Shown here piece by piece: positions 1-7,390 of a DNA stretch of 46,175 nt. Under the pieces are notes generated by a model. That model saw only the letters and a program-made list of their open reading frames with translations, was not told where the DNA came from and made no database searches. Within the stretch, counting starts at the first letter, position 1. Every line of letters starts with the position of its first letter. The position numbers were made by a program, and so were the translations under genes. The DNA lies in contig LR990733.1 in the NCBI GenBank assembly GCA_905142475.1, positions 1 through 46,175 on the forward strand, read 5' to 3'. Origin of the DNA: Xanthomonas hydrangeae. Lineage in GTDB: Bacteria; Pseudomonadota; Gammaproteobacteria; Xanthomonadales; Xanthomonadaceae.

Positions 1-171
1 GGTGCGACGGTCGTCGAGGCATCCCGTGCGGCGCAGAAGGCCGCGTCTTCGCCCGCCCCAGCGGGCGAGGCAATCCAGCCGGGGCAAAAGCCGCAGGGAG
101 TTACGTCGCGAGCCTCGTTCCGCAGCTCGGGATATGTCTCCCGCAAGCTCATCACCAGCGACCAACCATAA
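1..171 (+). CDS. trbN: TrbN C-terminal part (rest at the right end of the window)
   Basis: Open frame from base 1 to a TAA at 169-171, giving 56 residues rich in Ala, Ser, Pro and Gln. It has no start of its own. The trbN frame beginning at 45630 reaches the last base after 182 whole codons, so joining the ends gives one 238-residue protein in frame. The position just before trbO matches the IncP-1 trb order. This tail lies outside the lytic transglycosylase domain and is probably a flexible linker or wall-facing tail. It shows that the window is a circle cut inside trbN; the alternative, that the two ends only happen to share a frame, is unlikely. Confidence 0.9.
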   Translation, partial: GATVVEASRAAQKAASSPAPAGEAIQPGQKPQGVTSRASFRSSGYVSRKLITSDQP

Positions 172-189
172 GGGCAGGAGGAATGCCGC

Positions 190-202
190 TTTAGCGGCTA
201 AA
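190..202. promoter_or_regulatory. KorB operator (OB) at the trbO start
   Basis: TTTAGCGGCTAAA is a perfect match to the 13-bp IncP-1 KorB operator. It lies between a strong AGGAGG (176-181) and the trbO ATG at 204. An ATG at 183 directly follows the AGGAGG but opens only a three-codon frame (Met-Pro-Leu-stop), whose stop is formed by the operator itself. KorB bound here would act at a distance, since no promoter is obvious. Confidence 0.85.
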
Positions 203-203
203 T

Positions 204-467
204 ATGGGCATTCAGAACTTCATGCAGCGGTATTGGAACGGGGCAAAGGCGTATGCACTGTGGGCCGCAGACCAAGCGAAGGCTCCGCTGGACCTATTGG
301 TTCTCGGCTTCGGGCCCGTCATCGTCATGGGACTTGCCGCGTATACGCTGCTTAGATTCCTGCCCACGTGGGCCAGCTATGTCGGCGGCGCGGCACTGCT
401 GGTCGCGGCGCTGCCTTTCGCCTTCCATGTGCTCATGCAATACGCGCACCGGTGCGGTCGCCAATGA
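204..467 (+). CDS. trbO: TrbO, small membrane protein of the trb operon
   Basis: 87 residues, close to the size of RK2 TrbO. Two hydrophobic stretches, at about residues 28-48 and 54-75, suggest two membrane spans with a short basic C-terminus. Its role in IncP-1 conjugation is not established and it is dispensable for transfer in the family. The ATG at 204 is preferred because the frame is closed by TAG at 192. The ribosome site at 176-181 is rather far away, which is odd. The stop overlaps the trbP start (ATGA at 464-467), so the two are probably translationally coupled. The assignment rests on position and size more than on sequence motifs. Confidence 0.75.
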   Translation: MGIQNFMQRYWNGAKAYALWAADQAKAPLDLLVLGFGPVIVMGLAAYTLLRFLPTWASYVGGAALLVAALPFAFHVLMQYAHRCGRQ

Positions 468-1207
468 CCGCCTGGGCGTCCTTCCTCCAAGGGAAGAGGG
501 CGGGGCGGGGAGCGCTTCCGGCTCTGGTCATAACCGATGGCAGCATTGAAGCCTTGAAATGGGCGGCGTTGCTGTTGATGACCGGCGATCACGTCAACAA
601 GTACCTGTTCAACGGCACCTTGCCCTATCTGTTTGAGGCCGGCCGCCTAGCTCTGCCTCTTTTCGTCATTGTCCTGGCGTACAACCTCGCGCGGCCAGGC
701 GTGCTTGAGCGCGGCGCACATCGCCGGACGATGCTGCGCCTAGCGCTCTTCGGCGCGGCTGCCTGTGTCCCGTTTATCTCCTTGGGCGGCGTCTTGTGGG
801 GCTTGTGGCCGCTCAACGTGATGTTCACGCTGCTGGCCGCGACCGGCATGTTGTACCTGGTCGAACGCGGCCAGACTGTTACCGGCCTAGCGGTCTTTGC
901 CGTCGCTGGCGCAGTAGTCGAGTTCTGGTGGCCAGCGCTGACGCTGGCCGCTGCGGTCTGGTGGTACTGCAAGCGGCCATGCTGGCCTGCTGCATTGCTC
1001 GGGCTGCTGGCCTGCGCCTCTCTGTGGTTCATCAACGGCAATCTGTGGGCGCTGGCGGCACTGCCGCTGGTCATCGCCGCCAGTGGCGTGGATCTGCATG
1101 TTCCGCGCCTACGCTGGGCCTTCTACGCCTATTACCCGTTGCACCTGGCGGTCCTGTGGCTCATTCGCATCCCGATGAGCCATGCAGGTTATCTCTTCTT
1201 CATCTAG
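464..1207 (+). CDS. trbP: TrbP, TraX-like polytopic membrane acetyltransferase family protein
   Basis: 247 residues from an ATG that overlaps the trbO stop. After a short N-terminal segment there are about seven hydrophobic spans. It shows the family signature of TraX/TrbP proteins: an aspartate-rich start ('LLLMTGDHVNKYLF'), Arg-Leu-Ala-Leu-Pro-Leu in the next span, and a C-terminal 'YYPLHLAVLWL' motif. TraX of F acetylates pilin. The role of TrbP in IncP-1 plasmids is less clear, and RP4 pilin is modified by cyclisation instead. It is the last gene of the trb operon and is followed by a stem-loop. A longer reading from 368 would overlap most of trbO and is not favoured. Confidence 0.88.
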   Translation: MTAWASFLQGKRAGRGALPALVITDGSIEALKWAALLLMTGDHVNKYLFNGTLPYLFEAGRLALPLFVIVLAYNLARPGVLERGAHRRTMLRLALFGAAACVPFISLGGVLWGLWPLNVMFTLLAATGMLYLVERGQTVTGLAVFAVAGAVVEFWWPALTLAAAVWWYCKRPCWPAALLGLLACASLWFINGNLWALAALPLVIAASGVDLHVPRLRWAFYAYYPLHLAVLWLIRIPMSHAGYLFFI

Positions 1208-1216
1208 TTCGGGCGT

Positions 1217-1241
1217 AGTTTGGCTTGGTTGCAGCCAAACT
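1217..1241 (+). terminator. Stem-loop after trbP
   Basis: AGTTTGGCT (1217-1225) and AGCCAAACT (1233-1241) form a 9-bp stem with a 7-nt loop, 10 nt after the trbP stop. There is no T tract, so it may be a weak terminator or an mRNA 3'-end stabiliser. Confidence 0.45.
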
Positions 1242-1288
1242 CCGTCAACGCGAGGATCGCTGCACCCGAGCTGCACGCGCTTTGCTCG

Positions 1289-1534
1289 TCATTTGCGTGG
1301 TTCGTCCTGCTTAGCGTCCATCACATCGTCCATAAACCCGAATCCAGCCCGGAAGGCAGCACGCCCTAGGCCAGCAAGCATCAGCACGACAGCGGCCAGC
1401 CCTAGTCCTAACACCATTGGATCGGCCTGCTTGCCCCCGAGCATGAGATAGGTTGTCGTCAGCACGAGGGATGCGCCGCCGATCGATCCGATGACGAATA
1501 GGGTTAAGAACGCGTTGCTGGTTTGCCTTTTCAT
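1289..1534 (-). CDS. Small two-span membrane protein, unknown function
   Basis: 81 residues. The ATG at 1534 has an AGAGG eight bases upstream, so this start is preferred over longer readings of the frame. Residues about 8-31 and 41-61 are hydrophobic, with a charged C-terminus (DDVMDAKQDEPRK), so it is likely an inner-membrane hairpin protein. It lies in the trbP-traC accessory site and is divergent from the zinc-ribbon gene at 1708, with an 18-bp palindrome between them. I do not recognise a family, and nothing in the sequence gives a function. Confidence 0.6.
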   Translation of the reverse strand: MKRQTSNAFLTLFVIGSIGGASLVLTTTYLMLGGKQADPMVLGLGLAAVVLMLAGLGRAAFRAGFGFMDDVMDAKQDEPRK

Positions 1535-1641
1535 AATTTGGACCTCTTGCCGGTGTTCTACCAGACTACACATCCACGTCTCATCGGCTGCGATTGCCGA
1601 GCGAGGACCAATTACCAGGGGAGGCCAAATCCGCAGCGAGG

Positions 1642-1659
1642 CGACGGTGGCCACCGTCG
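1642..1659. promoter_or_regulatory. 18-bp perfect palindrome between divergent small genes
   Basis: CGACGGTGGCCACCGTCG is fully self-complementary with no spacer. It lies in the 173-bp gap between the starts at 1534 (minus) and 1708 (plus). The location suits an operator for a dimeric regulator, but no such regulator is encoded next to it. Confidence 0.4.
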
Positions 1660-1707
1660 TCTCGAAGAGCGCTACCCTACGGCACTGCCGCATGTGTAAT
1701 CTGCTGC

Positions 1708-2055
1708 ATGGGTAATCGGAAACGACCTCGACTCGATCCGTGGCTATTCGGCCCACCTAGCGTGTGTGACGCGTGCGGCGGCCCGTGCGGAACGATGGAT
1801 CAAGCGGGGATCGTCTGCTACTTCTGTTTCGCTGGCGTGTTCATGCACCGCTCGTTCTGGCAATTCGCACGCTGCCCCAGCTGCAAAGGCGGGGACGTGT
1901 TTTGCACCGACTGCGGCGGTCGCGCCTACGTCTCGACGCCACGCGAGGACATCGACGTCGAAGAGTTATGGCAGTGGTGGGCGTCAGTTCTCGCACGCCA
2001 CAGCGAATTCGGTGAGGACTTACCCGAGCCGGTTATGGCGCTTAGCGTGGGCTAG
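1708..2055 (+). CDS. Cysteine-rich zinc-ribbon-like protein, unknown function
   Basis: 115 residues. The N-terminal two thirds carry paired cysteines: CDAC plus a further Cys, CYFC, CPSC and CTDC. The spacing suits two zinc ribbons. The C-terminal part is acidic with several tryptophans (EELWQWWASVL). The chosen ATG at 1708 lacks a good ribosome site; an in-frame start farther up (1594) would run across the 18-bp palindrome. The stop lies just before the 135-bp tandem repeat. It sits in the IncP-1 accessory insertion site and is not part of the RK2 backbone. Function unknown; it could be a nucleic-acid-binding or scaffold protein. Confidence 0.5.
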   Translation: MGNRKRPRLDPWLFGPPSVCDACGGPCGTMDQAGIVCYFCFAGVFMHRSFWQFARCPSCKGGDVFCTDCGGRAYVSTPREDIDVEELWQWWASVLARHSEFGEDLPEPVMALSVG

Positions 2056-2325
2056 AAGGGGTTCAGTGGCGAGGTGAATGCAGCATTGGGTGCGGCCGGC
2101 TCAAGGGTTGCAAAGCCGTAGATGCCAAACCCGGCCAGACTGCACGGAATGTCAGGAGTCGGCTGCACTAGTGGATTGCAGCGCGGCGTAAAGGGGTTCA
2201 GTGGCGAGGTGAATGCAGCATTGGGTGCGGCCGGCTCAAGGGTTGCAAAGCCGTAGATGCCAAACCCGGCCAGACTGCACGGAATGTCAGGAGTCGGCTG
2301 CACTAGTGGATTGCAGCGCGGCGTA
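2056..2325. repeat. Perfect 135-bp tandem duplication (2056-2190 and 2191-2325)
   Basis: Two directly adjacent copies of a 135-bp unit with no difference seen between them. The second copy contains the last codons and stop of the resolvase gene (which ends at 2287), so the first copy is a duplicated resolvase 3' end plus its flank. Because 135 is divisible by three, a spurious frame runs through both copies. Identity between the copies points to a recent event. Confidence 0.93.
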
Positions 2326-2853
2326 TAGAGCCGTCTTGCTCACCTTGAGCCGTTTAGCGGCCTCTCGGGCATTAAGCCCGTTGGCGATGTGCTCCCGCGC
2401 TCGCTGCAACTTGTCGGCGGTGACAACCGGCTTTCGCCCGCCCTTCCGTCCGCGTGCGGCGGCAGCGGTCAGCCCGGCCTTGGTGCGCTCGCGGATCAAG
2501 TCGCGCTCGAACTGGCCCAGTGCGCCGAAGACGTGGAAGATGAGCCGTCCGCCCGGCGTGGTGGTGTCGATGCTTTCGGTCAGTGACCGGAAGCCGACAC
2601 CACGCGCTTCCAGCGCGGCGATTGTCTCAATGAGGTGTTGCATTGAGCGCCCGAGCCGATCCAGACGCCAGACGGCCAGCACGTCGCCGGCGCGCAGGTA
2701 GGCCAGCGCATCAGCCAAGCCGGGCCTGTCGGCCTTGGCCCCAGAAGCCGTGTCCTCAAAAACGCGCTCGCAGCCTGCCTTGCGTAGCGCATCCGTCTGC
2801 AAAGCGGTGTCCTGTTCCGCCGTCGATACCCGCGCATAGCCGATCAGTACCAT
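2287..2853 (-). CDS. Serine resolvase of the Tn3 family
   Basis: 188 residues, the usual size for a Tn3/gamma-delta-type resolvase. It opens with 'MVLIGYARVSTAEQD', which holds the catalytic serine (residue 10, in YARVS). Further catalytic-domain landmarks are 'VWRLDRLGRSMQHL' and the E-helix around 'FGALGQFERDLIRERTKAG'. The C-terminus is a helix-turn-helix (NAREAAKRLKVSKTALYAAL). It would recombine res sites to resolve multimers or cointegrates. No transposase is nearby, so it is either a transposon remnant or a captured multimer-resolution gene, as other IncP-1 plasmids carry at this spot. The last codons fall in the 135-bp tandem repeat. Confidence 0.9.
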   Translation of the reverse strand: MVLIGYARVSTAEQDTALQTDALRKAGCERVFEDTASGAKADRPGLADALAYLRAGDVLAVWRLDRLGRSMQHLIETIAALEARGVGFRSLTESIDTTTPGGRLIFHVFGALGQFERDLIRERTKAGLTAAAARGRKGGRKPVVTADKLQRAREHIANGLNAREAAKRLKVSKTALYAALQSTSAADS

Positions 2854-2985
2854 TACCGCCCCTTTTGTCCGTCTTTCCGTCCGCCTATCATAATGTCCGA
2901 CAACCCATTAAACAAGCGTATTGCCGGACATTGTCCGGCATGGCCGACTAATGGTCGTTTGACGGACAGGGACAATTGACAAAGG
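2854..2985. promoter_or_regulatory. res-like region upstream of the resolvase
   Basis: Immediately 5' of the resolvase start are several copies of a TGTCCG/CGGACA element in both orientations, including the near-perfect palindrome TGCCGGACATTGTCCGGCA at 2922-2940. Three paired half-sites in about 130 bp is the arrangement of a Tn3-family res site, and it would also hold the resolvase promoter. The exact subsite borders are inferred. Confidence 0.6.
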
Positions 2986-3032
2986 GAGGGCGGATGCCGA
3001 GAATGCAGCGAACAGGTTCTAGCTACACCCTC

Positions 3033-3066
3033 AAATCCCCCAAGCGTTGACGCGCTTGGGGGATTT
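3033..3066. terminator. Strong stem-loop between resolvase and tra regions
   Basis: Arms AATCCCCCAAGCG and CGCTTGGGGGATT form a 13-bp stem, followed by TTTT on the plus strand and flanked by AAA at its left end. It could end transcription coming from either side of the accessory site. Confidence 0.6.
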
Positions 3067-3122
3067 TGCATTTCCCACGTTTGGCATGCAATCTGGCCTT
3101 CGGCCGGTCACTACGCCAGGTG

Positions 3123-3151
3123 AAAAAAGAGCCGGGCAGTTGCCCGGCTCT
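3123..3151 (-). terminator. Rho-independent terminator of the tra operon
   Basis: An 11-bp stem (AGAGCCGGGCA / TGCCCGGCTCT) with a 2-nt loop, followed on the minus strand by six Ts. It lies 38 bp beyond the traC stop and ends the minus-strand tra transcript. Confidence 0.85.
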
Positions 3152-3188
3152 GAGATCCGATCGACTACCGATCTGTGGATGGATCTCG

Positions 3189-6100
3189 CTACTGCACCCT
3201 GGCCCGGCGCTGGCGGTGCTGCTCCGGCTCCTGCTGCATCGTCAGCTGCTCGCGCTTCTGCCGCTGGCCTTCCTCGATCAGCACTTTTCCCACCGCACTG
3301 CACACCTGGCGATCGACGCCTTCGGCACCCAATGTACTGCGGGTGGCAACGTCGTTGAAGTCGGTGCGCAGCTTCATCCGACTCAAGGCTTCCAGCTGCT
3401 CATCGCTGAGTAGATCGCGCTTGAGTTCATCCATGGGCTTGGGCAGCTTGTTGTCGCCGGCTGCACTAAGCGCGAGGCGTGCAGCCTCATGCGCGCGCCA
3501 CGCCTCCGGCGTGATCGGCGGCAGTTCGGCCGGGTAGGAGTTTTCACCCGGCGCGAAGATCGGGAAGATAGCCTTTCCGCCCACCGCTTTCGCAGCCTCA
3601 AGCGCCTTCTTGCGCCCTGGATTGATGCCTTGCGTCAACTCGGCTTGTCGATCGTCGTCGCCGGCGATCACGATCGGCTTGTCCGGAAACTTGGCGTGCA
3701 GCGCTTGCGCGACCGCCGGCAGATTACCGGAGTCGAACGCCGCGACCGTAGCGTGGCCAAGAGCCTCGGCCACCGTGGCGGCCGTGGCGTAGCCCTCTGC
3801 GATCACGATCGCCGGCGCGGCGGCCAAGGCGTCCATTCCGCCCACGGGATGGAAGCACCCTTCTTTTCGGCTGTCCTTCGCGAAGCGCTTGGTGCCATCC
3901 TCCTGGATGTACTGCATGGTCCACTGCTTGCCATCCGCGTCGAATGCCGGGATGTAAGTCTTCTGCCCCTCGTTGTCGGTCAGCACGCCGGCGTGCGCCT
4001 GGATCTGCTTGGCCTGCATGTACGGGGTTGGCTCGGATACCGGCACCAGGCTCTCGGCCTGCCGCCCGACGCGCTTTGCGGTGGCTTCCTGGAGGCGGTC
4101 CTGCTCGGCCGCTCGCGCAGCAAGTTTGGTCGCCGCCTCGGCTTGCAGCCTGGCCTTTTCCTCCGGATCGAGCGTGTAACCCTTCGACTTCCACTTCATA
4201 TCGACGCCGGTACGGTTGTTCATGATGTACCCGGCCGGGTGGCCGTCCAGGTGGCCGACGTAAAACCCGGATTTCGCTCCGCTCCGGTCGCCCGCGACCT
4301 CGATGCGATGCTTCTGACCATCCATGATCGGATGCTTGCCGGAGATCACGCAGCCAAGGCTTTGCAGGGCCTCGCCAAACTCCTGTTCGGGTGTCATGGC
4401 GGGGGACTGCTGCGCGGGCACGTTGTCCGGCACCCAGCGCTGTAGCTTGCCCATGTCGGCCTGCGGGCCGGCATACCAGGACTTCGCGACCTTATCCCAC
4501 TGCGCCCCGGCTGCTTTGGCCGCGACGTGCTCGCCGTAGGGCACAGCCAGGTAGATCCGCCCCTGGTCCGTTTTGCGCTCCTGGGGAGCTTCCTGCGACT
4601 GGCTGGGCGGCAGCTGCGCCTCGGGAGCGGCCGCAGGAGCAGCTACGGCCGCACTGGTGGCTCCCTGTGCCCATTGCGCGAACGGGGCCGGGTCAACTCC
4701 GCCTGGAACGTACCAGGCGCGCTCCTGGCGATCCCACTTCGCCCCAAGGGCCTTAACCTGGTCCTTCTCCTTGAACGGCACTGTCAGGTACTTGCGCTCG
4801 GCCTTCGCCAGCTCCAAGCGCTCACGTACCTTTTCGCGCTGCGCCTCGACTTCGGCCGGCGTCATCCAGCTATTTGCTTTTTCGGCCTGCTCGGAAACCT
4901 GCGGCGCATCCGGCAGCAGGTTACGACGCGCACCACCGGATAACGCTTGCAGCATCAAAGCATTGGCCGTCGCACTAAGGACGTTCGACGGTGACGCAGT
5001 GCCAGTGCCAGTGCGGATGTCGAACCCGATGGCCTGCCAGTGGTCGTCGCCACCGATGTGCGGATAGGCGTCCCCGAAGTAGTCGAGCGCAACGGCGGCT
5101 TGTTGCCCGACCGTATCCTGGCGCGAGCTTGTTTCACGCAACAGGTCGCGGAACTGCTCGCCCAGCGCGGCGTCGGCGGCGGTCACGGTGAGATTAGGGT
5201 CGGCCCGCTGGATCGCGTGCAGTTCGCGGCGGTTGGCTTCTTCGCGGAGTTGTTGCGGGTCATCCGGCGGCAGTGAGTTCTGCGCATCAACGCGGGCAAA
5301 TTTTGCCTCTTGCTCATCCTCGTTGGCGGTCGAATACGCGTCGATCACGGCCAGGCGGTTAGCGAGTAAATCCGCCTCGTCCGCAGACCAGCATGTTTGC
5401 ATCCACTCATATTCGCCGCTTTGACGCTGCACAAACACAGGCCATATGGTTGGTTCCTGCCCTTGTTGCGCCGGCGCATATTCCTCATCACCTCCCTCAT
5501 AGGAGCCTACTACCACGCTGGGCTGAACAAGAACTTGGCCATTCCAGTCAGCGGGCAGCGCGCCACGGACACCGCCGACAATCGGACCAAAGGCTTCCTC
5601 GGAAGCCGCCATAACCATCCGCCGGTGAATTTCATCTTGACCGTCCAACTCACTCGCGTTGCGAGCAATGCGCAGCGCCGTCGCAAGTGTTTCGTCAGCG
5701 GGTTCAATGCCCGGCGGCTCAACCGGCGCGATGGCCTGCTGGGTGGTTTCTTCTTGAACCTGCTGTTGGAAGGCGAGCACGGTAGCCTGCGCGGCTTCCA
5801 TTTCAGCAAGATAGTCGTGCCGTTCTTTATCCCTATCCGAATCGCCAGTGTCTCTTCCATAGTCCCGGACGGTTTCGTACATCCGCTCTTTTATTACCGG
5901 ATTTAGCAAAACATTCTCTTTAATCCACTGTTTTGCTTCTTCAATTTCGGTCTTGCGATCCTCAAGTATCTTCTTCTCACGATCCGATGGCTCAAAGGAC
6001 ATTTCCTCGAACTGCCGCAACGTGGAGGAAAGACGCCGTGCTCTGTCGTAGCCGGGATCTCCCATCCGTTGCGCCATCTCATCGTCAAATGCCTTGCATG

Positions 6101-7127
6101 CTTCCCCTCGCCAAGCCTCCGGAACAGGTGCCGGCGGCCGATGATCTGCATTCTCGGGTCGTGCTTGCTGTGCCTGCTCCATAGTTACCCCTTCAGCCGG
6201 CGCAATGGCCTGCTGGGTCGTCTGCTCTTGAACCTGCTGCTGCTCGAATGCGAGCACGTAGCCCTGGATCTTCTCCGCGTCGGCGGCCGCGCGGAAAATC
6301 TCTAGCGGATCTTCTTGTAGCGCTTTGATCCACGATCCGACATAGGCCACATGCTGGGCCGGGTCGTGACCGATGCCCAGCTCGTCGCCCAGGATCATGC
6401 TCGCGATCTCGGCCCGCAATTCTTCCTTGGCGTATCCCTCACTACCGAACGGATGGGCCAGATCGCGATCGAGGCGGGACGGATGCCCGGTCCAGTGCCC
6501 AAGTTCGTGCAGCGCCGTGGCGTAGTAGTTGTCGGCAGTTGGGAACTGGCTCTTGTGCGGCAGATGGACACTATCGGTGGCAGGCCGGTAGAACGCCCGG
6601 TCCTGCTCGCCGTGGCGAATCTGCGCGCCGGACGCGGCAAGAATGTGCTCGGCCCGTTCAACAGCATTCCAAGCCCGCTCCTCGCGTTCCATCGGCGGCA
6701 AGCCATCGATCTGCTCCGCGTTGAACACCGTGGCGAAGAACACACGCGGCCGCTCAAGCTGCACCGTGTCTTTGACCGGCTCGCCCTTCGCGTCCAGGAC
6801 CGGCTTGCCGGTGCGTTCATCGATCCGGGTCTGTTCGTCACTGAACTTCCAATACTGGATTGGCGTGCCTTTCTCGCCGCGCCTGACATGTGCGCCCTCC
6901 GCTGCGGCCTGCTTGTACGTCATCCAGCGCTGGTCCCCATACCCCTGGGCCATGAGCTGGATCGCATTGATGCCCTTGTATCGCTTGCCCGTGGTCGGGT
7001 TTAGGGGAAGCATGGAGCCAGGCACGCCCGGCTGCCATGGCTTCTGCCAGGGTGCAGTACCGGCTTGAAGCTGCTCGATCAGCCGTTCGGCGACCTGTTC
7101 GTGAAATGCTTTCTTCGCTTCTGCCAT
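3189..7127 (-). CDS. traC: TraC, conjugative DNA primase with ArdC-like N-terminus
   Basis: 1312 residues. Residues about 1-290 are ArdC-like: an ssDNA-binding segment, then a metallopeptidase-type HELGH at 207-211. Around 750-900 are two related small repeats (KYLTVPFKEKDQVKALGAKWD and IYLAVPYGEHVAAKAAGAQWD types). The primase part carries the EGYATA motif of TraC/Sog primases at 1111-1116 and an acidic GDDD about 40 residues later, as in toprim folds. TraC is transferred with the strand and primes complementary-strand synthesis in the recipient. It is larger than RK2 TraC (about 1060). Part of the excess is a segment flanked by direct repeats at residues 291-311 and 450-470. It is the last gene of the tra operon, just after traD. 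Confidence 0.93.
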   Translation of the reverse strand: MAEAKKAFHEQVAERLIEQLQAGTAPWQKPWQPGVPGSMLPLNPTTGKRYKGINAIQLMAQGYGDQRWMTYKQAAAEGAHVRRGEKGTPIQYWKFSDEQTRIDERTGKPVLDAKGEPVKDTVQLERPRVFFATVFNAEQIDGLPPMEREERAWNAVERAEHILAASGAQIRHGEQDRAFYRPATDSVHLPHKSQFPTADNYYATALHELGHWTGHPSRLDRDLAHPFGSEGYAKEELRAEIASMILGDELGIGHDPAQHVAYVGSWIKALQEDPLEIFRAAADAEKIQGYVLAFEQQQVQEQTTQQAIAPAEGVTMEQAQQARPENADHRPPAPVPEAWRGEACKAFDDEMAQRMGDPGYDRARRLSSTLRQFEEMSFEPSDREKKILEDRKTEIEEAKQWIKENVLLNPVIKERMYETVRDYGRDTGDSDRDKERHDYLAEMEAAQATVLAFQQQVQEETTQQAIAPVEPPGIEPADETLATALRIARNASELDGQDEIHRRMVMAASEEAFGPIVGGVRGALPADWNGQVLVQPSVVVGSYEGGDEEYAPAQQGQEPTIWPVFVQRQSGEYEWMQTCWSADEADLLANRLAVIDAYSTANEDEQEAKFARVDAQNSLPPDDPQQLREEANRRELHAIQRADPNLTVTAADAALGEQFRDLLRETSSRQDTVGQQAAVALDYFGDAYPHIGGDDHWQAIGFDIRTGTGTASPSNVLSATANALMLQALSGGARRNLLPDAPQVSEQAEKANSWMTPAEVEAQREKVRERLELAKAERKYLTVPFKEKDQVKALGAKWDRQERAWYVPGGVDPAPFAQWAQGATSAAVAAPAAAPEAQLPPSQSQEAPQERKTDQGRIYLAVPYGEHVAAKAAGAQWDKVAKSWYAGPQADMGKLQRWVPDNVPAQQSPAMTPEQEFGEALQSLGCVISGKHPIMDGQKHRIEVAGDRSGAKSGFYVGHLDGHPAGYIMNNRTGVDMKWKSKGYTLDPEEKARLQAEAATKLAARAAEQDRLQEATAKRVGRQAESLVPVSEPTPYMQAKQIQAHAGVLTDNEGQKTYIPAFDADGKQWTMQYIQEDGTKRFAKDSRKEGCFHPVGGMDALAAAPAIVIAEGYATAATVAEALGHATVAAFDSGNLPAVAQALHAKFPDKPIVIAGDDDRQAELTQGINPGRKKALEAAKAVGGKAIFPIFAPGENSYPAELPPITPEAWRAHEAARLALSAAGDNKLPKPMDELKRDLLSDEQLEALSRMKLRTDFNDVATRSTLGAEGVDRQVCSAVGKVLIEEGQRQKREQLTMQQEPEQHRQRRARVQ
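5721..6267. repeat. Direct repeats inside traC flanking a roughly 475-bp segment
   Basis: About 70 bp at 5721-5789 and about 73 bp at 6195-6267 are similar, both encoding 'VLAF(E)QQQVQE(E/Q)TTQQAIAP'. The segment between them is visibly more AT-rich than the rest of traC, and the reading frame is kept throughout. It looks like an in-frame insertion or an internal duplication within the interdomain linker. Confidence 0.7.
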
Positions 7128-7133
7128 GGCCTG

Positions 7134-7385
7134 TTACCTCGCGTCGGCGGCGGGCGCGGCGGGCATCGTCGCGTCTACCAGGTCAATGTCGCTCTCGACG
7201 GCCTCCTGCTCGCTCAAGGCGTCCTCGGCGAAGGCTCCGGCCCTCTCCGCTTCGTCCGGGGCGAACTCGGCCTGGTAGCCAGGCGTGAGCGCGTCAGTCA
7301 GCTTGTCCCGCAGGGTTTCGGCCGCGTTCGCGCTGTCGTCGAACGCACCGGCTTCGTCTTGATGCTGATTCTTCGGATCGTTCAT
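7134..7385 (-). CDS. traD: TraD, small acidic tra protein
   Basis: 83 residues from an ATG at 7385 with AGGAG eight bases upstream. It is acidic and rich in Ala, Glu and Asp. Residues about 44-69 read FAPDEAERAGAFAEDALSEQ, and the same motif occurs three times in TraI. It lies between traE and traC, as in RK2, with gaps of only a few bases. RK2 TraD has no proven essential role. The frame continues upstream into traE, so a longer product is possible but has no visible ribosome site. Confidence 0.75.
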   Translation of the reverse strand: MNDPKNQHQDEAGAFDDSANAAETLRDKLTDALTPGYQAEFAPDEAERAGAFAEDALSEQEAVESDIDLVDATMPAAPAADAR

Positions 7386-7390
7386 CGGTG

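Noticed and set aside
2052..2303. 83-codon frame containing a 45-residue repeat
   Set aside because: It exists only because the 135-bp duplication is a multiple of three; there is no start signal and it overlaps the resolvase end.
3489..4445. 318-codon open frame antisense to traC
   Set aside because: Lies opposite the conserved primase domain, is Arg-rich and lacks a ribosome site.
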